A stretch of DNA of 64,000 nt, taken from Amylibacter marinus. GTDB taxonomy: Bacteria; Pseudomonadota; Alphaproteobacteria; Rhodobacterales; Rhodobacteraceae. This document shows positions 19,745 through 29,049 of the stretch, in pieces. How positions within the stretch are numbered: the stretch's first letter is position 1; every line of letters starts with the position of its first letter. The position numbers and the translations under genes were made by a program. Location: contig NZ_BSNN01000002.1 of assembly GCF_030160015.1 (NCBI RefSeq), positions 496,001 through 560,000 on the forward strand, written 5' to 3'. The notes beneath the pieces are model-generated. The model made no database searches. It saw only the letters and a program-made list of their open reading frames with translations, and had not been told where the DNA came from.

Positions 19745-20185
19745 TTAGTGCCCCATAGACAGATCGCCCTGTCCCAGTTCCGGGCTAGGCCCATCAATCA
19801 CCAGCCCGTTACCCTTGAAACAAGTATATTCAAACCCGCTATCGATACTTTTAACATAGCAATTGGTGAAAGACAGCACAGGTGTACCTGTGATTATGAT
19901 CGGCTCCCGCCCTGATCTCAGCGCCAGACTATCGGTGGTATTTTGCGCCGAAATACGCAGGTTTCGGCCATATTCCCACTGGATATTCACCACAAAATGA
20001 CTAAACCCATTGTCCACATCCTGAACACAATTTTCCTGTGCCACCATCTGAGGCTCATGTTTGTCAGTAATTTCCGTGGGGATTGTTTGATGAGCAATGA
20101 GACAGACCCCATATTCGTGCCAGCGATCCGCAAAAATAGGCGCGCCCCAAACCACAAATAGCCAAACAGCTAAAAAATACCGCAT
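19745..20185 (-). CDS. Small secreted protein of unknown function
   Basis: 146 aa. A signal peptide (RYFLAVWLFVVWGAPIFA) is followed by a mature part with four cysteines (CLIAHQ, ENCVQD, FTNCYV, YTCFKG) that could form two disulfides, and a beta-rich look with no known domain. The ATG at 20185 is chosen over the adjacent GTG at 20188 because GGGGA lies upstream at better spacing. It stands alone, 43 bases from the DUF3445 start. No function can be named. Confidence 0.7.
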   Translation of the reverse strand: MRYFLAVWLFVVWGAPIFADRWHEYGVCLIAHQTIPTEITDKHEPQMVAQENCVQDVDNGFSHFVVNIQWEYGRNLRISAQNTTDSLALRSGREPIIITGTPVLSFTNCYVKSIDSGFEYTCFKGNGLVIDGPSPELGQGDLSMGH

Positions 20186-20366
20186 CACATTCCCCGATAA
20201 CCCGCCCCTTTGCTAGCATCCGCGCCTTAAAAAACACTCAAGGATACCGCTAAAATCTTACAAAACCCTGCTAATCTGTGCGATATATCACCAATTGTGT
20301 TAAATTTTCTGAACAAAACTTGAATTCACAAAATGCCCCCATAGATCCTAGCCAAGGGACAAAGCT

Positions 20367-20831
20367 ATGGGGATTGTTATGAAGCTACACATTTTATGCG
20401 CATTAATCATCGGCACAGCCGCACAGGCCAATATCTGGCAAAGCGAAACTCAAGACGGTGTTCTAGCCGCCACCGTGCAATCAGAAAAGGGTGAGATTTC
20501 GGTATTTTGTGATGTAGGGATCAACGCACCAATCACATCAATTAACTTCCTAATTCAGGACAGCGCACCAGCGCCTTTGTCCAATGTTGCATTGTTCTTT
20601 GACAAAGAGCCGCCCATTTTTGTGCAAACCGATATTGAGGGCGCATTGGGCTCAACCTCGGAAACCGAGGCCCAAAATTTCTCGATGTTGCTGGAACGTA
20701 TGCGCGGAGCAAATGCGCTAAAGGTGCGCCTGTTCAATGGGATCAGCGAGAAATTCACGCTCAAAGGATCAACCAGTGCGATCTCGAATTGCACCCCAGA
20801 TTATCAGCGCTTGAGCATGGGGTTAAACTAG
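20367..20831 (+). CDS. Small secreted protein of unknown function
   Basis: 154 aa. A signal peptide ends at AAQA; the mature part has two cysteines and a late segment (MLLERMRGANALKVRLFNG, then FTLKGSTSAISNC). This loosely resembles the FDD...L..L..A..L.VR...F.L.G...A...C pattern of VasI-like and related periplasmic domains. That resemblance is from memory and weak. Both ATGs (20367, 20379) have usable ribosome sites; the second gives the more standard signal peptide. It is followed after 56 bases by the GSCFA gene. Confidence 0.65.
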   Translation: MGIVMKLHILCALIIGTAAQANIWQSETQDGVLAATVQSEKGEISVFCDVGINAPITSINFLIQDSAPAPLSNVALFFDKEPPIFVQTDIEGALGSTSETEAQNFSMLLERMRGANALKVRLFNGISEKFTLKGSTSAISNCTPDYQRLSMGLN

Positions 20832-20887
20832 CGGCCTAGAAAATGGGGCGATAGTTACTGCTTGTAAAATATTGGCTGATATCTATT

Positions 20888-22597
20888 TTGAATATTAACC
20901 AATACGAGAGCCCAACCGTGCCCCTAGAAAAAATCGATGCAAACGAAGCCTATATGCGCGCATTGCGCAATAAATTTCGCCAATACCCCTCGCGCAAAAA
21001 GGGTGTAGAGCGCCTGTTGCCCGTGCCGCGCATCAATGTATCGCCCAGCTTCACCTTCGGGCCGGATTCTCGGGTCTTCACCTCTGGCTCTTGCTTTGCA
21101 CGCTATATCGAAAAATCATTGGAATTTTCAGGGTTTCCCATCCTTTCATTGCTTACTGACCTGCCGGAACTGCCTGATAACTCGGGATTTTCCCCAAATA
21201 AATATTCGATCTTCTCGGTTCTTAATGAATTGCGTTGGGCCGCAAATAAGGACGATGTAGATGTGGACGAGCTGTTACTAGAAAACAAAGATGGCACCTA
21301 TTTGGATCTTCAGATCAATGCAACCCTCAGCGCCGATCTGGACACCATGCGCACATTGCGCCGTATCTATATGGACTCTTACGCCAAGGCCTTTGAGGCG
21401 GATGTGGTGATTATCACCCTTGGATTTAGCCAGGCGTGGTTTGACAAAAAACTGGGCTGTTACCTAAATATCGCCCCCAGCCGCCAAACCCTAAAACAAT
21501 ACCCAGATCGGTTTGAATACCATTCCCTTAGCTATGAGGATATTTACTCGGCCCTAAAAGAAATCCAAAAACTGCTCGCCGAGAATTCAAAAACACCCCC
21601 AAGGCTGTTGCTAACCGTATCCCCAGTACCATTGGTTGCTACATTTGATGAAAAGGATGTGCTGGTTGCAAATACCTATTCCAAGGCCGTGCAACGCGCC
21701 GCCCTAGAACAGTTCTGTACCGAGTATGATGCGGATTACTTCCCCAGCTACGAAATCGTCACCCTAAGTGATATGAAATACGCATGGATCGACAGCGATT
21801 TTCGCCATGTACGACCCGAAACCGTGGATCGAATTATGGCACAGGTTCTTAATGCCTATACCGAAGGCCACTCTTCTGCCAAATTGCTAGAGGCGCGCGG
21901 CTGGGTTGAAACCTATTTCGCCGCAGGCCGTTATAAAAAGGTGATCCAACTGGTAGAGGATCTGGAAGAGGATGGCACCCAGGCCCCCGAGGCCCTGAAG
22001 CTGCGCCAAGCCCTGTCCTATCGTCGTATGGGCCGCCCGGATCTGGCGCAAATCGCCTTCGCTGCGGTAGCAGAAATGGACGGCAAACATGCAGAAGATG
22101 CTGCCAAATCCGCCCAACTGGCCCCGCGCGCGCCCATTGATGCCGATGCCCAATCGCCCGAGGACTATAAACAAGAGGCGCTACAGCGCTTGGATGACCT
22201 TGATATCTCTATCGGCCAGAACGCCGATTTGGATTGGCTGCGCAGCTATGTTGAAAACAGCCGCCCTCCAGAATCCGAGGTCACCAGCGACAGCGCCAAG
22301 GAGGTGAAATCCATCGTTTCATCGCTTAAGCGTCTGTTAGATATGAAAAAATACCGCAGCGTGGTTGAACAGCTGGATACCTCAATCGAGGAGTGGCCCA
22401 ACGAACCAGAGCTGCATTGGCACCGTGGCGCCGCCCATCGCAAGCTGAAAAATTTCAGCCATGCCATCGACGATATGATCGTGGTCGCCAATTCCAGCTT
22501 CAAGGCGGCAGACAAGGCCCGCATGCTGGCCATCAGCGATTGCGAAAAATATGACATGAGCGAGAAATTGAAACATTTGCAGGGTATGGATGCGTAA
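20888..22597 (+). CDS. GSCFA-domain protein with C-terminal TPR region
   Basis: 569 aa. The namesake motif FTSGSCFARYIEKSL lies near residue 65, followed by YSIFSVLNELRW and ADVVIITLGFSQAWFD, then LLTVSPVPLVATF and the PSYEIVTL block. These belong to the GSCFA family, a GDSL-like hydrolase fold whose substrates are not established, often linked to cell-surface polysaccharide. From about residue 330 on, the chain is helical with TPR-like pairs (for example WPNEPELHWHRGAAHRKLKN). The start is uncertain: TTG at 20888 has no clear ribosome site; GTG at 20918, preceded by GAGAG, or ATG at 20954 are alternatives. Confidence 0.85.
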   Translation: MNINQYESPTVPLEKIDANEAYMRALRNKFRQYPSRKKGVERLLPVPRINVSPSFTFGPDSRVFTSGSCFARYIEKSLEFSGFPILSLLTDLPELPDNSGFSPNKYSIFSVLNELRWAANKDDVDVDELLLENKDGTYLDLQINATLSADLDTMRTLRRIYMDSYAKAFEADVVIITLGFSQAWFDKKLGCYLNIAPSRQTLKQYPDRFEYHSLSYEDIYSALKEIQKLLAENSKTPPRLLLTVSPVPLVATFDEKDVLVANTYSKAVQRAALEQFCTEYDADYFPSYEIVTLSDMKYAWIDSDFRHVRPETVDRIMAQVLNAYTEGHSSAKLLEARGWVETYFAAGRYKKVIQLVEDLEEDGTQAPEALKLRQALSYRRMGRPDLAQIAFAAVAEMDGKHAEDAAKSAQLAPRAPIDADAQSPEDYKQEALQRLDDLDISIGQNADLDWLRSYVENSRPPESEVTSDSAKEVKSIVSSLKRLLDMKKYRSVVEQLDTSIEEWPNEPELHWHRGAAHRKLKNFSHAIDDMIVVANSSFKAADKARMLAISDCEKYDMSEKLKHLQGMDA

Positions 22598-22699
22598 TTT
22601 CTAATTACATCGGTCTTTTTTTGGTTCCAACTATACCCAAATGCCGCGTTCTGCTTTATCTTGGGTAAAACGAGCAAATCAAGGAATCAAGAGCCCCCA

Positions 22700-24688
22700 A
22701 TGGCCGAAACCAATCTATTCAATGACGACGCCCCACAGGGCAAATCCTATGACGCCTCTTCTATCCAAGTGTTGGAGGATATGGAGCACGTGCGTTTGCG
22801 CCCTGGCATGTATATCGGCGGAACAGACGACCGCGCCCTGCATCACATGGTGGCCGAAATCATCGATAACTCGATGGACGAGGCGGTTGCGGGACATGCC
22901 AATTGGATCGAAGTCGAGCTACACGAGAATTTTCATATCACCGTGCGCGATAATGGCCGTGGCATCCCTGTGGACGCGCATCCCAAAGACCCCAGCAAAT
23001 CTGCGCTAGAGATCATTTTCTGTACACTAAACGCTGGCGGCAAGTTTTCAGGCGAAAACTATGAAACATCTGGCGGTCTACATGGTGTAGGCTCTTCTGT
23101 TGTAAACGCCTTGTCGGATCATGTTCGGGTCGAGGTTGCGCGCAACCGCGAGCTGTTCGCCATGGAATTTTCACGAGGCGTTGTCCAAGGCCCGCTACAA
23201 AATCTGGGCGCGATCGCCAATAGGCGCGGCACGACGGTTACCTTTCACCCTGACCCTGAAATTTTCGGCGAGACCGCCCGCTTTAAGCCCAAGCGCCTGT
23301 ATGATATGGCAAAATCCAAGGCATATCTGTTTTCCGGGGTAGAAATCCGTTGGAAATGTGCGGCCTCTTGTCTAAAATCTGGTGACGAAACACCGCTAAA
23401 AGATACATTCAAATTTCCAAATGGCTTGGCCGATTATCTGACCGAGCGCCTAGAAGGCTCTAGCACCTATGCGCAAACCCCCTTTGCTGGCAAGGTTAGC
23501 TTTGCAGAAAAATTCGGCAATGGCGAGATCGGCAATGTGGAATGGGCCATCAATTGGACGCCCGTGCGCGACAGCTTTATGCAGAGCTATTGTAACACCG
23601 TACCAACCCCCGAGGGCGGCACCCACGAGAGCGGATTTTGGTCTGCGGTGCTAAAGGCGATCAAAGCGTACGGTGAATTGGTTGGCAACAAAAAGGCCAG
23701 TGCGATCACCCGCGATGATGTGATGGGCGGCGGTTGTGCCTTGGTCTCTGTCTTTATCCAAGAACCCAAATTTGTAGGGCAAACCAAGGATCGCCTTGCC
23801 ACCGTAGAGGCCCAGAAGTGGGTGGAAAATTCTGTGCGCGATCACTTTGACAACTGGTTGGCATCTAATAATAAATCTGCGGGTGCGATCCTAGATTACA
23901 TGGTGCTAAAGGCCGAAGAACGCCTGAAGCGCAAGCAAGAAAAGGAAACAGCCCGTAAATCCGCCACCAAAAAGCTACGCCTACCAGGGAAGCTGACCGA
24001 TTGTTCGCAATCTGTGCGTGAAGGCACTGAATTGTTCATCGTAGAGGGGGATTCTGCGGGTGGTTCGGCTAAGATGGCACGGGATCGCAAAACACAGGCA
24101 CTGTTGCCTCTGCGTGGTAAAATCCTGAATGTATTGGGCGCTGCCAGCAATAAAATCAGCACCAACAACGAGATTAACGACCTGTGCCAAGCGCTGGGGG
24201 TTGGCATGGGCACGAAATTTAATATCGATGACCTGCGCTATGATAAAATTATCATCATGACCGATGCGGATGTGGACGGCGCGCATATCGCCAGTCTGTT
24301 GATGACATTTTTCTTCACCCAAATGCGCCCGTTGATCGACAATGGGCATCTGTACATGGCCTGCCCGCCACTGTTCCGCCTGACCCAAGGTGCTAAGCGC
24401 GTGTATTGCATGGATGATATCGAGAAAGATCGTCTGCTGGAAAAAGGTATCGGTGGGCGTGGAAAGATCGATATCTCGCGGTTTAAGGGTCTGGGTGAAA
24501 TGGATGCCAAGGATCTAAAAGAGACCACGATGAACAAGGAAACCCGCCAATTAATCCGGATTTCGATTGATGAGGACGAGCTGGGGGAAACCGACGAATT
24601 GGTTGATCGGTTGATGGGGAAAAAACCGGAATTGCGGTTTGAATATATTCAGCAGAACGCGAGATTTGTTGAAGAGTTAGATGTATGA
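22700..24688 (+). CDS. parE: DNA topoisomerase IV subunit B
   Basis: 662 aa. It is the ATPase subunit of topoisomerase IV, which unlinks daughter chromosomes. The GHKL ATP site shows EIIDNSMDEAVAG; the lid has GGLHGVGSSVVNAL; the TOPRIM domain has EGDSAGGSAK and MTDADVDGAHI. Its length and the start QVLEDMEHVRLRPGMYIGG, quoted as DMEHVRLRPGMYIGG, match ParE rather than the longer GyrB. The ATG at 22700 fits the family N-terminus; an upstream extension to 22661 is unlikely. Two palindromes follow its stop. Confidence 0.95.
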   Translation: MAETNLFNDDAPQGKSYDASSIQVLEDMEHVRLRPGMYIGGTDDRALHHMVAEIIDNSMDEAVAGHANWIEVELHENFHITVRDNGRGIPVDAHPKDPSKSALEIIFCTLNAGGKFSGENYETSGGLHGVGSSVVNALSDHVRVEVARNRELFAMEFSRGVVQGPLQNLGAIANRRGTTVTFHPDPEIFGETARFKPKRLYDMAKSKAYLFSGVEIRWKCAASCLKSGDETPLKDTFKFPNGLADYLTERLEGSSTYAQTPFAGKVSFAEKFGNGEIGNVEWAINWTPVRDSFMQSYCNTVPTPEGGTHESGFWSAVLKAIKAYGELVGNKKASAITRDDVMGGGCALVSVFIQEPKFVGQTKDRLATVEAQKWVENSVRDHFDNWLASNNKSAGAILDYMVLKAEERLKRKQEKETARKSATKKLRLPGKLTDCSQSVREGTELFIVEGDSAGGSAKMARDRKTQALLPLRGKILNVLGAASNKISTNNEINDLCQALGVGMGTKFNIDDLRYDKIIIMTDADVDGAHIASLLMTFFFTQMRPLIDNGHLYMACPPLFRLTQGAKRVYCMDDIEKDRLLEKGIGGRGKIDISRFKGLGEMDAKDLKETTMNKETRQLIRISIDEDELGETDELVDRLMGKKPELRFEYIQQNARFVEELDV

Positions 24689-24690
24689 TT

Positions 24691-24745
24691 TTTTGCGCGC
24701 AAGCGCAAAAATATCAAGCCGGTAGCCGATTGCGAAGCAATTGGC
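24691..24745. repeat. Two adjacent palindromes after parE
   Basis: TTTTGCGC (24691-24698) pairs perfectly with GCGCAAAA (24703-24710) across a GCAA loop. GCCGATTGC (24725-24733) pairs with GCAATTGGC (24737-24745, one T-G pair) across GAA. The first, with flanking T and A runs, can terminate parE transcription. The pair together resembles REP-type extragenic palindromes. Confidence 0.55.
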
Positions 24746-24782
24746 GATAGGTACCCGTTAGTACAACATGCAGCGATGGAAG

Positions 24783-25472
24783 TTAGTTACGGGTATACCC
24801 ATAAATATCTTGCTCGCTTTCTCGCAACCAATCAGGAACCGTAGTATCTAGTCCCGATTCATCAAAACATTCGACGCCCAAATAAATGGTGTGGAGAAGC
24901 CAATTGGCGCTTGGGGCCGGCCCTATAATTCTCCAAGATCGATCTGCAGACTTTTCACTCGAGTTCAGGTCATCTCGATTTGCACTGATATGTTCAAATA
25001 TTTTTCGAATTTTATCAATCACACCCGAAACATAATCACGATTAAAACAATTTGAGGCTAAACCGTCGTTGAATGCATTTACCTCTGCGTGTCCAATTCT
25101 CTTGTCTCGATGAAATTTTAACTTTTTCCAGGCTTTTTTCTTGGTCCAAGGAACTTTCTGCGCAAACTCATTGTGTTCTTCCAGCAACTGGGTCTGTAGC
25201 AGAGCTAAATTCATAGCCCTGTTTTGTTTAGAATTAGATGTTTCCAGAAGCCTACTTAGCTGCATAACAATATCGTCTTGAAATAGTCTCTGAATTCGCA
25301 AAACGGTATTGCCCCCCGCTTTGCGCAGTAATTCATTACGCTTAGGATTATTCTCAAAGAGAATACAGTAATCACGCCATGTAATTTGTAGTTCGACTAC
25401 GGCCCTTTCTACGTGAAATATTACTTCTCCGAGCTCGGGGCCATATCTATCTTGATAGTCTTTTAAAGTCAT
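24783..25472 (-). CDS. AbiU2/HEPN-like protein
   Basis: 229 aa, all helical. The segment HRDKRIGHAE (R122 to H128) matches the Rx4-6H motif of HEPN ribonucleases. The surrounding pattern of a mid-protein LSRLLETSNSKQN followed by RDKRxxH is that of the AbiU2 family, named after a phage abortive-infection protein. It stands alone, is more AT-rich than its neighbours, and has no nucleotidyltransferase partner next to it. The start at 25472 has GGA 7 bases upstream; the ATG at 25484 is an alternative. A defence role is inferred from the family name; plain RNA-binding or regulatory use is possible. Confidence 0.6.
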   Translation of the reverse strand: MTLKDYQDRYGPELGEVIFHVERAVVELQITWRDYCILFENNPKRNELLRKAGGNTVLRIQRLFQDDIVMQLSRLLETSNSKQNRAMNLALLQTQLLEEHNEFAQKVPWTKKKAWKKLKFHRDKRIGHAEVNAFNDGLASNCFNRDYVSGVIDKIRKIFEHISANRDDLNSSEKSADRSWRIIGPAPSANWLLHTIYLGVECFDESGLDTTVPDWLRESEQDIYGYTRN

Positions 25473-25609
25473 ATATAATTCCATAAAAAATTTCTAAACC
25501 TACAAAATTGTCACGATAGAACGTTTCGAACAGTATCACAAGAACCAGCTATTAGTAGGAGAAGCCGTTTGTGAATGTTGCCAAAAAACCTACGACACAA
25601 TCACACTCC

Positions 25610-26656
25610 CTACCCCAATCGCCGCTCTAACATCCCAAACAAATCCCTCGGATCATCGGGGTCGGCCAGCATATCCAGATCATCGAAAAACGCCGTGCCT
25701 CGAATATTTTTCAGCACATAGCGCAGGGCCGAGAAATCCTCGATGGCAAAGCCAACGCTGTCAAACAGGGTGATTTGACTGTCGGATTTACGCCCAACCA
25801 CATCCCCCGTCATCACCTGCCACAGCTCGGTCACCGGATGATCATCGGCCAACTGTTGTATCTCGCCCTCTACCCGCGTTTGTGGTGGGAATTCGACGAA
25901 AATATCAGACCGCTTCAGGATATCGCCATGCAATTCGGTTTTACCCGGGCAATCACCACCGATCGCATTGATATGCACCCCTGCGCCAACCATGTTATCC
26001 GTTAGAATTGTGGCGCATTGCTTGTCCGCGGTGCAGGTGGTGATGATCTCGGCACCGTTAATGGCCTCTTGGGCTGTGGAACAGGGCACAACGGTTAGAC
26101 CCTTGTTTGCTAGGTTACGGGCGGCTTTCTTGGTGGCCTCTGCATCAATGTCATACAGGCGCACAGTGTCGATGCCGCAGACCGCCTTAAACGCCAAACA
26201 TTGGAATTCGGACTGCGCGCCATTGCCGATCATTGCCATGGTCTTGGCACCTTTGGGGGCCAAATATTTCCCCACCAACGCCGAGGTCGCCGCCGTGCGC
26301 AGGGCCGTCAACAAAGTCATTTCCGACAGCAACACAGGATAGCCCGATTGTACATCCGCCAATAGGCCAAAGGCCGTAACCGTTTGCAGCCCCTCTTTGG
26401 TGTTTTTGGGATGGCCATTTACATATTTGAACCCATACATTTCGCCATCAGATGTGGGCATCAATTCAATCACCCCTACATCCGAATGCGACGCCACGCG
26501 CGGGGTTTTATCAAACAAGGGCCAGCGCTTGAAATCAGCCTCGATATCTGCGGCCAAATCCACCAAGACCTTCTCGATACCGATATGGTGAACCAATCCC
26601 ATCATATTGTCTACGGAAACGAAGGGCACCAAAGCTTTGTCAGAGGGGGTCAGCAT
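25610..26656 (-). CDS. Ornithine cyclodeaminase
   Basis: 348 aa. It belongs to the OCD/mu-crystallin family, which converts ornithine to proline and ammonia using bound NAD. The N-terminal half binds the substrate (MYGFKYVNGHPKN, TALRTAATSALVGKYLAP). The Rossmann site is MAMIGNGAQSEFQ, followed by ITTCTADK and HINAIGGDCPGKTELH. The C-terminal FGML and DFSALRYV segments match bacterial ornithine cyclodeaminases. Its start overlaps the stop of the upstream gene (TAATG). It is the last step of the local pathway arginine to ornithine to proline. Confidence 0.93.
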   Translation of the reverse strand: MLTPSDKALVPFVSVDNMMGLVHHIGIEKVLVDLAADIEADFKRWPLFDKTPRVASHSDVGVIELMPTSDGEMYGFKYVNGHPKNTKEGLQTVTAFGLLADVQSGYPVLLSEMTLLTALRTAATSALVGKYLAPKGAKTMAMIGNGAQSEFQCLAFKAVCGIDTVRLYDIDAEATKKAARNLANKGLTVVPCSTAQEAINGAEIITTCTADKQCATILTDNMVGAGVHINAIGGDCPGKTELHGDILKRSDIFVEFPPQTRVEGEIQQLADDHPVTELWQVMTGDVVGRKSDSQITLFDSVGFAIEDFSALRYVLKNIRGTAFFDDLDMLADPDDPRDLFGMLERRLG

Positions 26657-27597
26657 TATTTTTCTCCTGCACGGGGGCGCGCGGTTAAGTGAATAGAGGC
26701 AATCATACAGCGTGCAGAGCCGCCCGCATGTTCGATGGTGGGCACATCAACCGGTACCAGTGTCGCATGGCGTTCGATGCGCGCCTTTTGATCCGCATTT
26801 AGGCTATTCAGCGCGGTGGTTGATAAAACCAAAATATGCCCGTTCGAGCCAGTAAGCTCGATCGCGTTCCCCGCGAAACTGGCGATCTGATCAAAGCTTA
26901 GCTCAATCACGTCGCGCCCCGTTTCTTCTAGGCGGCGCACCACCGTGGCGCGGCGATCAGGATCAGAAATCAGCGACAGGCCGATCAGGGCAAAGTTGGT
27001 GGCAACACACATCAAAACATTGGTGTGATATATCGCGCGCCCCTCAGGGTCTACTGCATCGAACATTATCGGCTCGTATGAGAAATGCGTCGCAAAGCGT
27101 TCCAAAATCAGCGGATCAGCTCGATTGGATTTTGCGGTATAGGCAATGCGCCCAATGTGGTCCAGCACCATAGCACCCGTGCCCTCTAGGAACAGGTCAT
27201 CCTGTTCCAGACCGGAATAATCTATTATGTTTTCAACACGATAACGCACCTTTAGCATATCCAGAACATCTGCGCGCCGCTCGCGTCGGCGGCTGGGCGC
27301 ATACATCGGGTAGAGTGCGACCTGCCCGCCAGAGTGGGTGGAAATCCAATTATTAGGAAAGACACTATCCGGCGTCTGCGCGCCGGTATCATCAAAGACA
27401 TGCACCCGTACACCATGCGCGCGCAAACGTGCAACCGCGCCATCAAATTCCGCCAAGGCGTGCGCGGATGTATTGCCTCGTTTTGGATCTGTTTGAAAGG
27501 CATTGTCTGCCGCCGTTTCGGCATTGGGGGTAAATTGGTGCGGGCGCACCATCAATACCGCCCTGGGGGCCTGAAGGCTGTTCAACATTTGGTTCAT
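26656..27597 (-). CDS. ctlX: CtlX-type amidinohydrolase (arginine deiminase-related)
   Basis: 313 aa. It is a member of the guanidino-group-modifying superfamily. Seen are VRPHQFTPNAETA, the DSVFPNNWISTH segment, GAMVLDH, the histidine motif IYHTNVLMCV and a C-terminal Cys in GGSARCMIAS that would be the nucleophile. CtlX proteins are linked to citrulline or methylated-arginine use. The start at 27597 has GAGGA 6 bases before it. It sits between arginase and ornithine cyclodeaminase, so it probably feeds related guanidino compounds into the same route; the exact substrate is not provable here. Confidence 0.88.
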   Translation of the reverse strand: MNQMLNSLQAPRAVLMVRPHQFTPNAETAADNAFQTDPKRGNTSAHALAEFDGAVARLRAHGVRVHVFDDTGAQTPDSVFPNNWISTHSGGQVALYPMYAPSRRRERRADVLDMLKVRYRVENIIDYSGLEQDDLFLEGTGAMVLDHIGRIAYTAKSNRADPLILERFATHFSYEPIMFDAVDPEGRAIYHTNVLMCVATNFALIGLSLISDPDRRATVVRRLEETGRDVIELSFDQIASFAGNAIELTGSNGHILVLSTTALNSLNADQKARIERHATLVPVDVPTIEHAGGSARCMIASIHLTARPRAGEK

Positions 27598-27604
27598 TCT
27601 ATCC

Positions 27605-28534
27605 TCACATAAAAGGGCGTGTATTGCGATCAAAGACACGCCGCCCGAGACCAGATGCCAAAAGATCTACCATCAATTGTGCGGTTCGGCCGCGCTCGTC
27701 CAAAAATGGATTCAGCTCCACCAGATCAATCGAGGTCATCAAACCGCTGTCTGACAACAACTCCATCACCAAATGCGCCTCGCGCGTGGTCGCGCCACCC
27801 GGCACGGTGGTACCAACCGCGGGAGCGATACTGGGATCCAGAAAATCAACATCCAATGACACATGTAGTAGGCCATTGGCGGCGCCTACACGCTCGAGAA
27901 AACGAACCAAGGGGGTTTTGATTCCAAATTCATCGATCAAACGCATATCAGCGATAGAAATTGACAGCGCCTGCAATGCTTGTTTTTCCGCAGGATCTAC
28001 CGAGCGCAAGCCAATCATCCCGACCTGTTCTGGGGGAACAACTGCACGAAGCGGCGGGTAATCCTCGAAGCCAGCCTGCCCTGTGATATAGGCTACAGGT
28101 GTGCCGTGCAGATTGCCACTGCTGCTGGTTTTGGGGGTGTGAAAATCGGAATGCGCATCCAACCACAAAACGAACAACGGGCGATTTTGCGATACCGCAT
28201 AGCGTGCCACCCCAGATACAGACCCTGCAGAAAGCGCGTGATCCCCCCCCATAAAAATTGGAAACCCCTGCCCCATTTGCTGCTCGGCCACCTCACATAG
28301 CCGCCTTGTCCAACCGATGTTTTCACGCAGCATATGGATGCCATCACGCGCTGTGGGGTCAGTGTCATAGATATCTGGGGTCATATTGCCCAGATCAACC
28401 ACGCTGTGGCCCATCTCACGGATCATCTGCGTAATCCCAGCAGTTCGCAACGCATCAGGGCCCATCAAGCAACCCTTGATATCCTTGCCACTATCCTGTG
28501 GCGCGCCGATTAATATGCAATGTTTTGGTTTCAT
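27605..28534 (-). CDS. rocF: Arginase
   Basis: 309 aa. It hydrolyses arginine to ornithine and urea with a two-manganese centre. Metal-binding motifs are GGDHALSAGSV, WLDAHSDFHTP and SLDVDFLDPSIAP; the late SIDLVELNPFLDERGRTA, quoted as LVELNPFLD, completes the family pattern. It is the first gene of the minus-strand operon arginase - ctlX - ocd, with a 7-base gap to ctlX. The divergent Lrp-type regulator 87 bases away probably controls it. Confidence 0.95.
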   Translation of the reverse strand: MKPKHCILIGAPQDSGKDIKGCLMGPDALRTAGITQMIREMGHSVVDLGNMTPDIYDTDPTARDGIHMLRENIGWTRRLCEVAEQQMGQGFPIFMGGDHALSAGSVSGVARYAVSQNRPLFVLWLDAHSDFHTPKTSSSGNLHGTPVAYITGQAGFEDYPPLRAVVPPEQVGMIGLRSVDPAEKQALQALSISIADMRLIDEFGIKTPLVRFLERVGAANGLLHVSLDVDFLDPSIAPAVGTTVPGGATTREAHLVMELLSDSGLMTSIDLVELNPFLDERGRTAQLMVDLLASGLGRRVFDRNTRPFM

Positions 28535-28621
28535 ATAGGCAGTTTGCAGTACAAAACGATAAATGATACACCCATCAAATCGATCAAAATAGTCAACAAT
28601 TAAACAGAATGGATATCAGTT

Positions 28622-29044
28622 TTGGACACTACGGATATATCTCTGATGAATGCACTAAAGAAAAACGCCCGTGCCAGCCTGTCTGATTTGGCGCTGGATT
28701 TACAGATCACCCGTGCCACCGTACGCACCCGCATGAATGCTTTGATGGCCTCGGGTGAAATTGCGGGTTTCACGATCCTGACTAAATCCGACGTTACCCC
28801 CCATCCGGTGCGCGGCCACATGATGTTGCAAATCGAGGGAACAGGTGCGCAGAGCATCCGCCAAAGGCTATTGCTGATGCCACAGGTCAGCGCCGTGCAC
28901 ACCACCAACGGCAAGTGGGATATGATCGTAGAGCTGGCAACCCAAACTCTGGAACAATTAGATCAGTGCCTATTTAAAATACGCAAAATCAAAGGGGTAG
29001 CAGGATCAGAGACAAATCTTCTGCTCTCGACAAAACATTCCTAA
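28622..29044 (+). CDS. Lrp/AsnC-family transcriptional regulator
   Basis: 140 aa. An N-terminal winged helix-turn-helix (DTTDISLMNALKKNARASLSDLA, split as DTTDISLMNALKKNARA, then LQITRATVRTRMNAL) is joined to a RAM ligand-binding domain (GHMMLQIEGTGAQSI, VSAVHTTNGKWDMIVELA). Such proteins sense amino acids. The start appears to be TTG with a GGATAT upstream; no ATG exists in frame. Its divergent position beside the arginase operon suggests that it activates that operon in response to arginine or ornithine, an inference from position. Its stop is 5 bases from the stop of the convergent ABC-F gene. Confidence 0.9.
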   Translation: MDTTDISLMNALKKNARASLSDLALDLQITRATVRTRMNALMASGEIAGFTILTKSDVTPHPVRGHMMLQIEGTGAQSIRQRLLLMPQVSAVHTTNGKWDMIVELATQTLEQLDQCLFKIRKIKGVAGSETNLLLSTKHS

Positions 29045-29049
29045 TCGCG

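Noticed and set aside
25529-25541. GAAC-N5-GAAC near the AbiU2-like gene as a LexA box
   Set aside because: The spacer is 5, not 7, so it does not fit the alphaproteobacterial LexA site.
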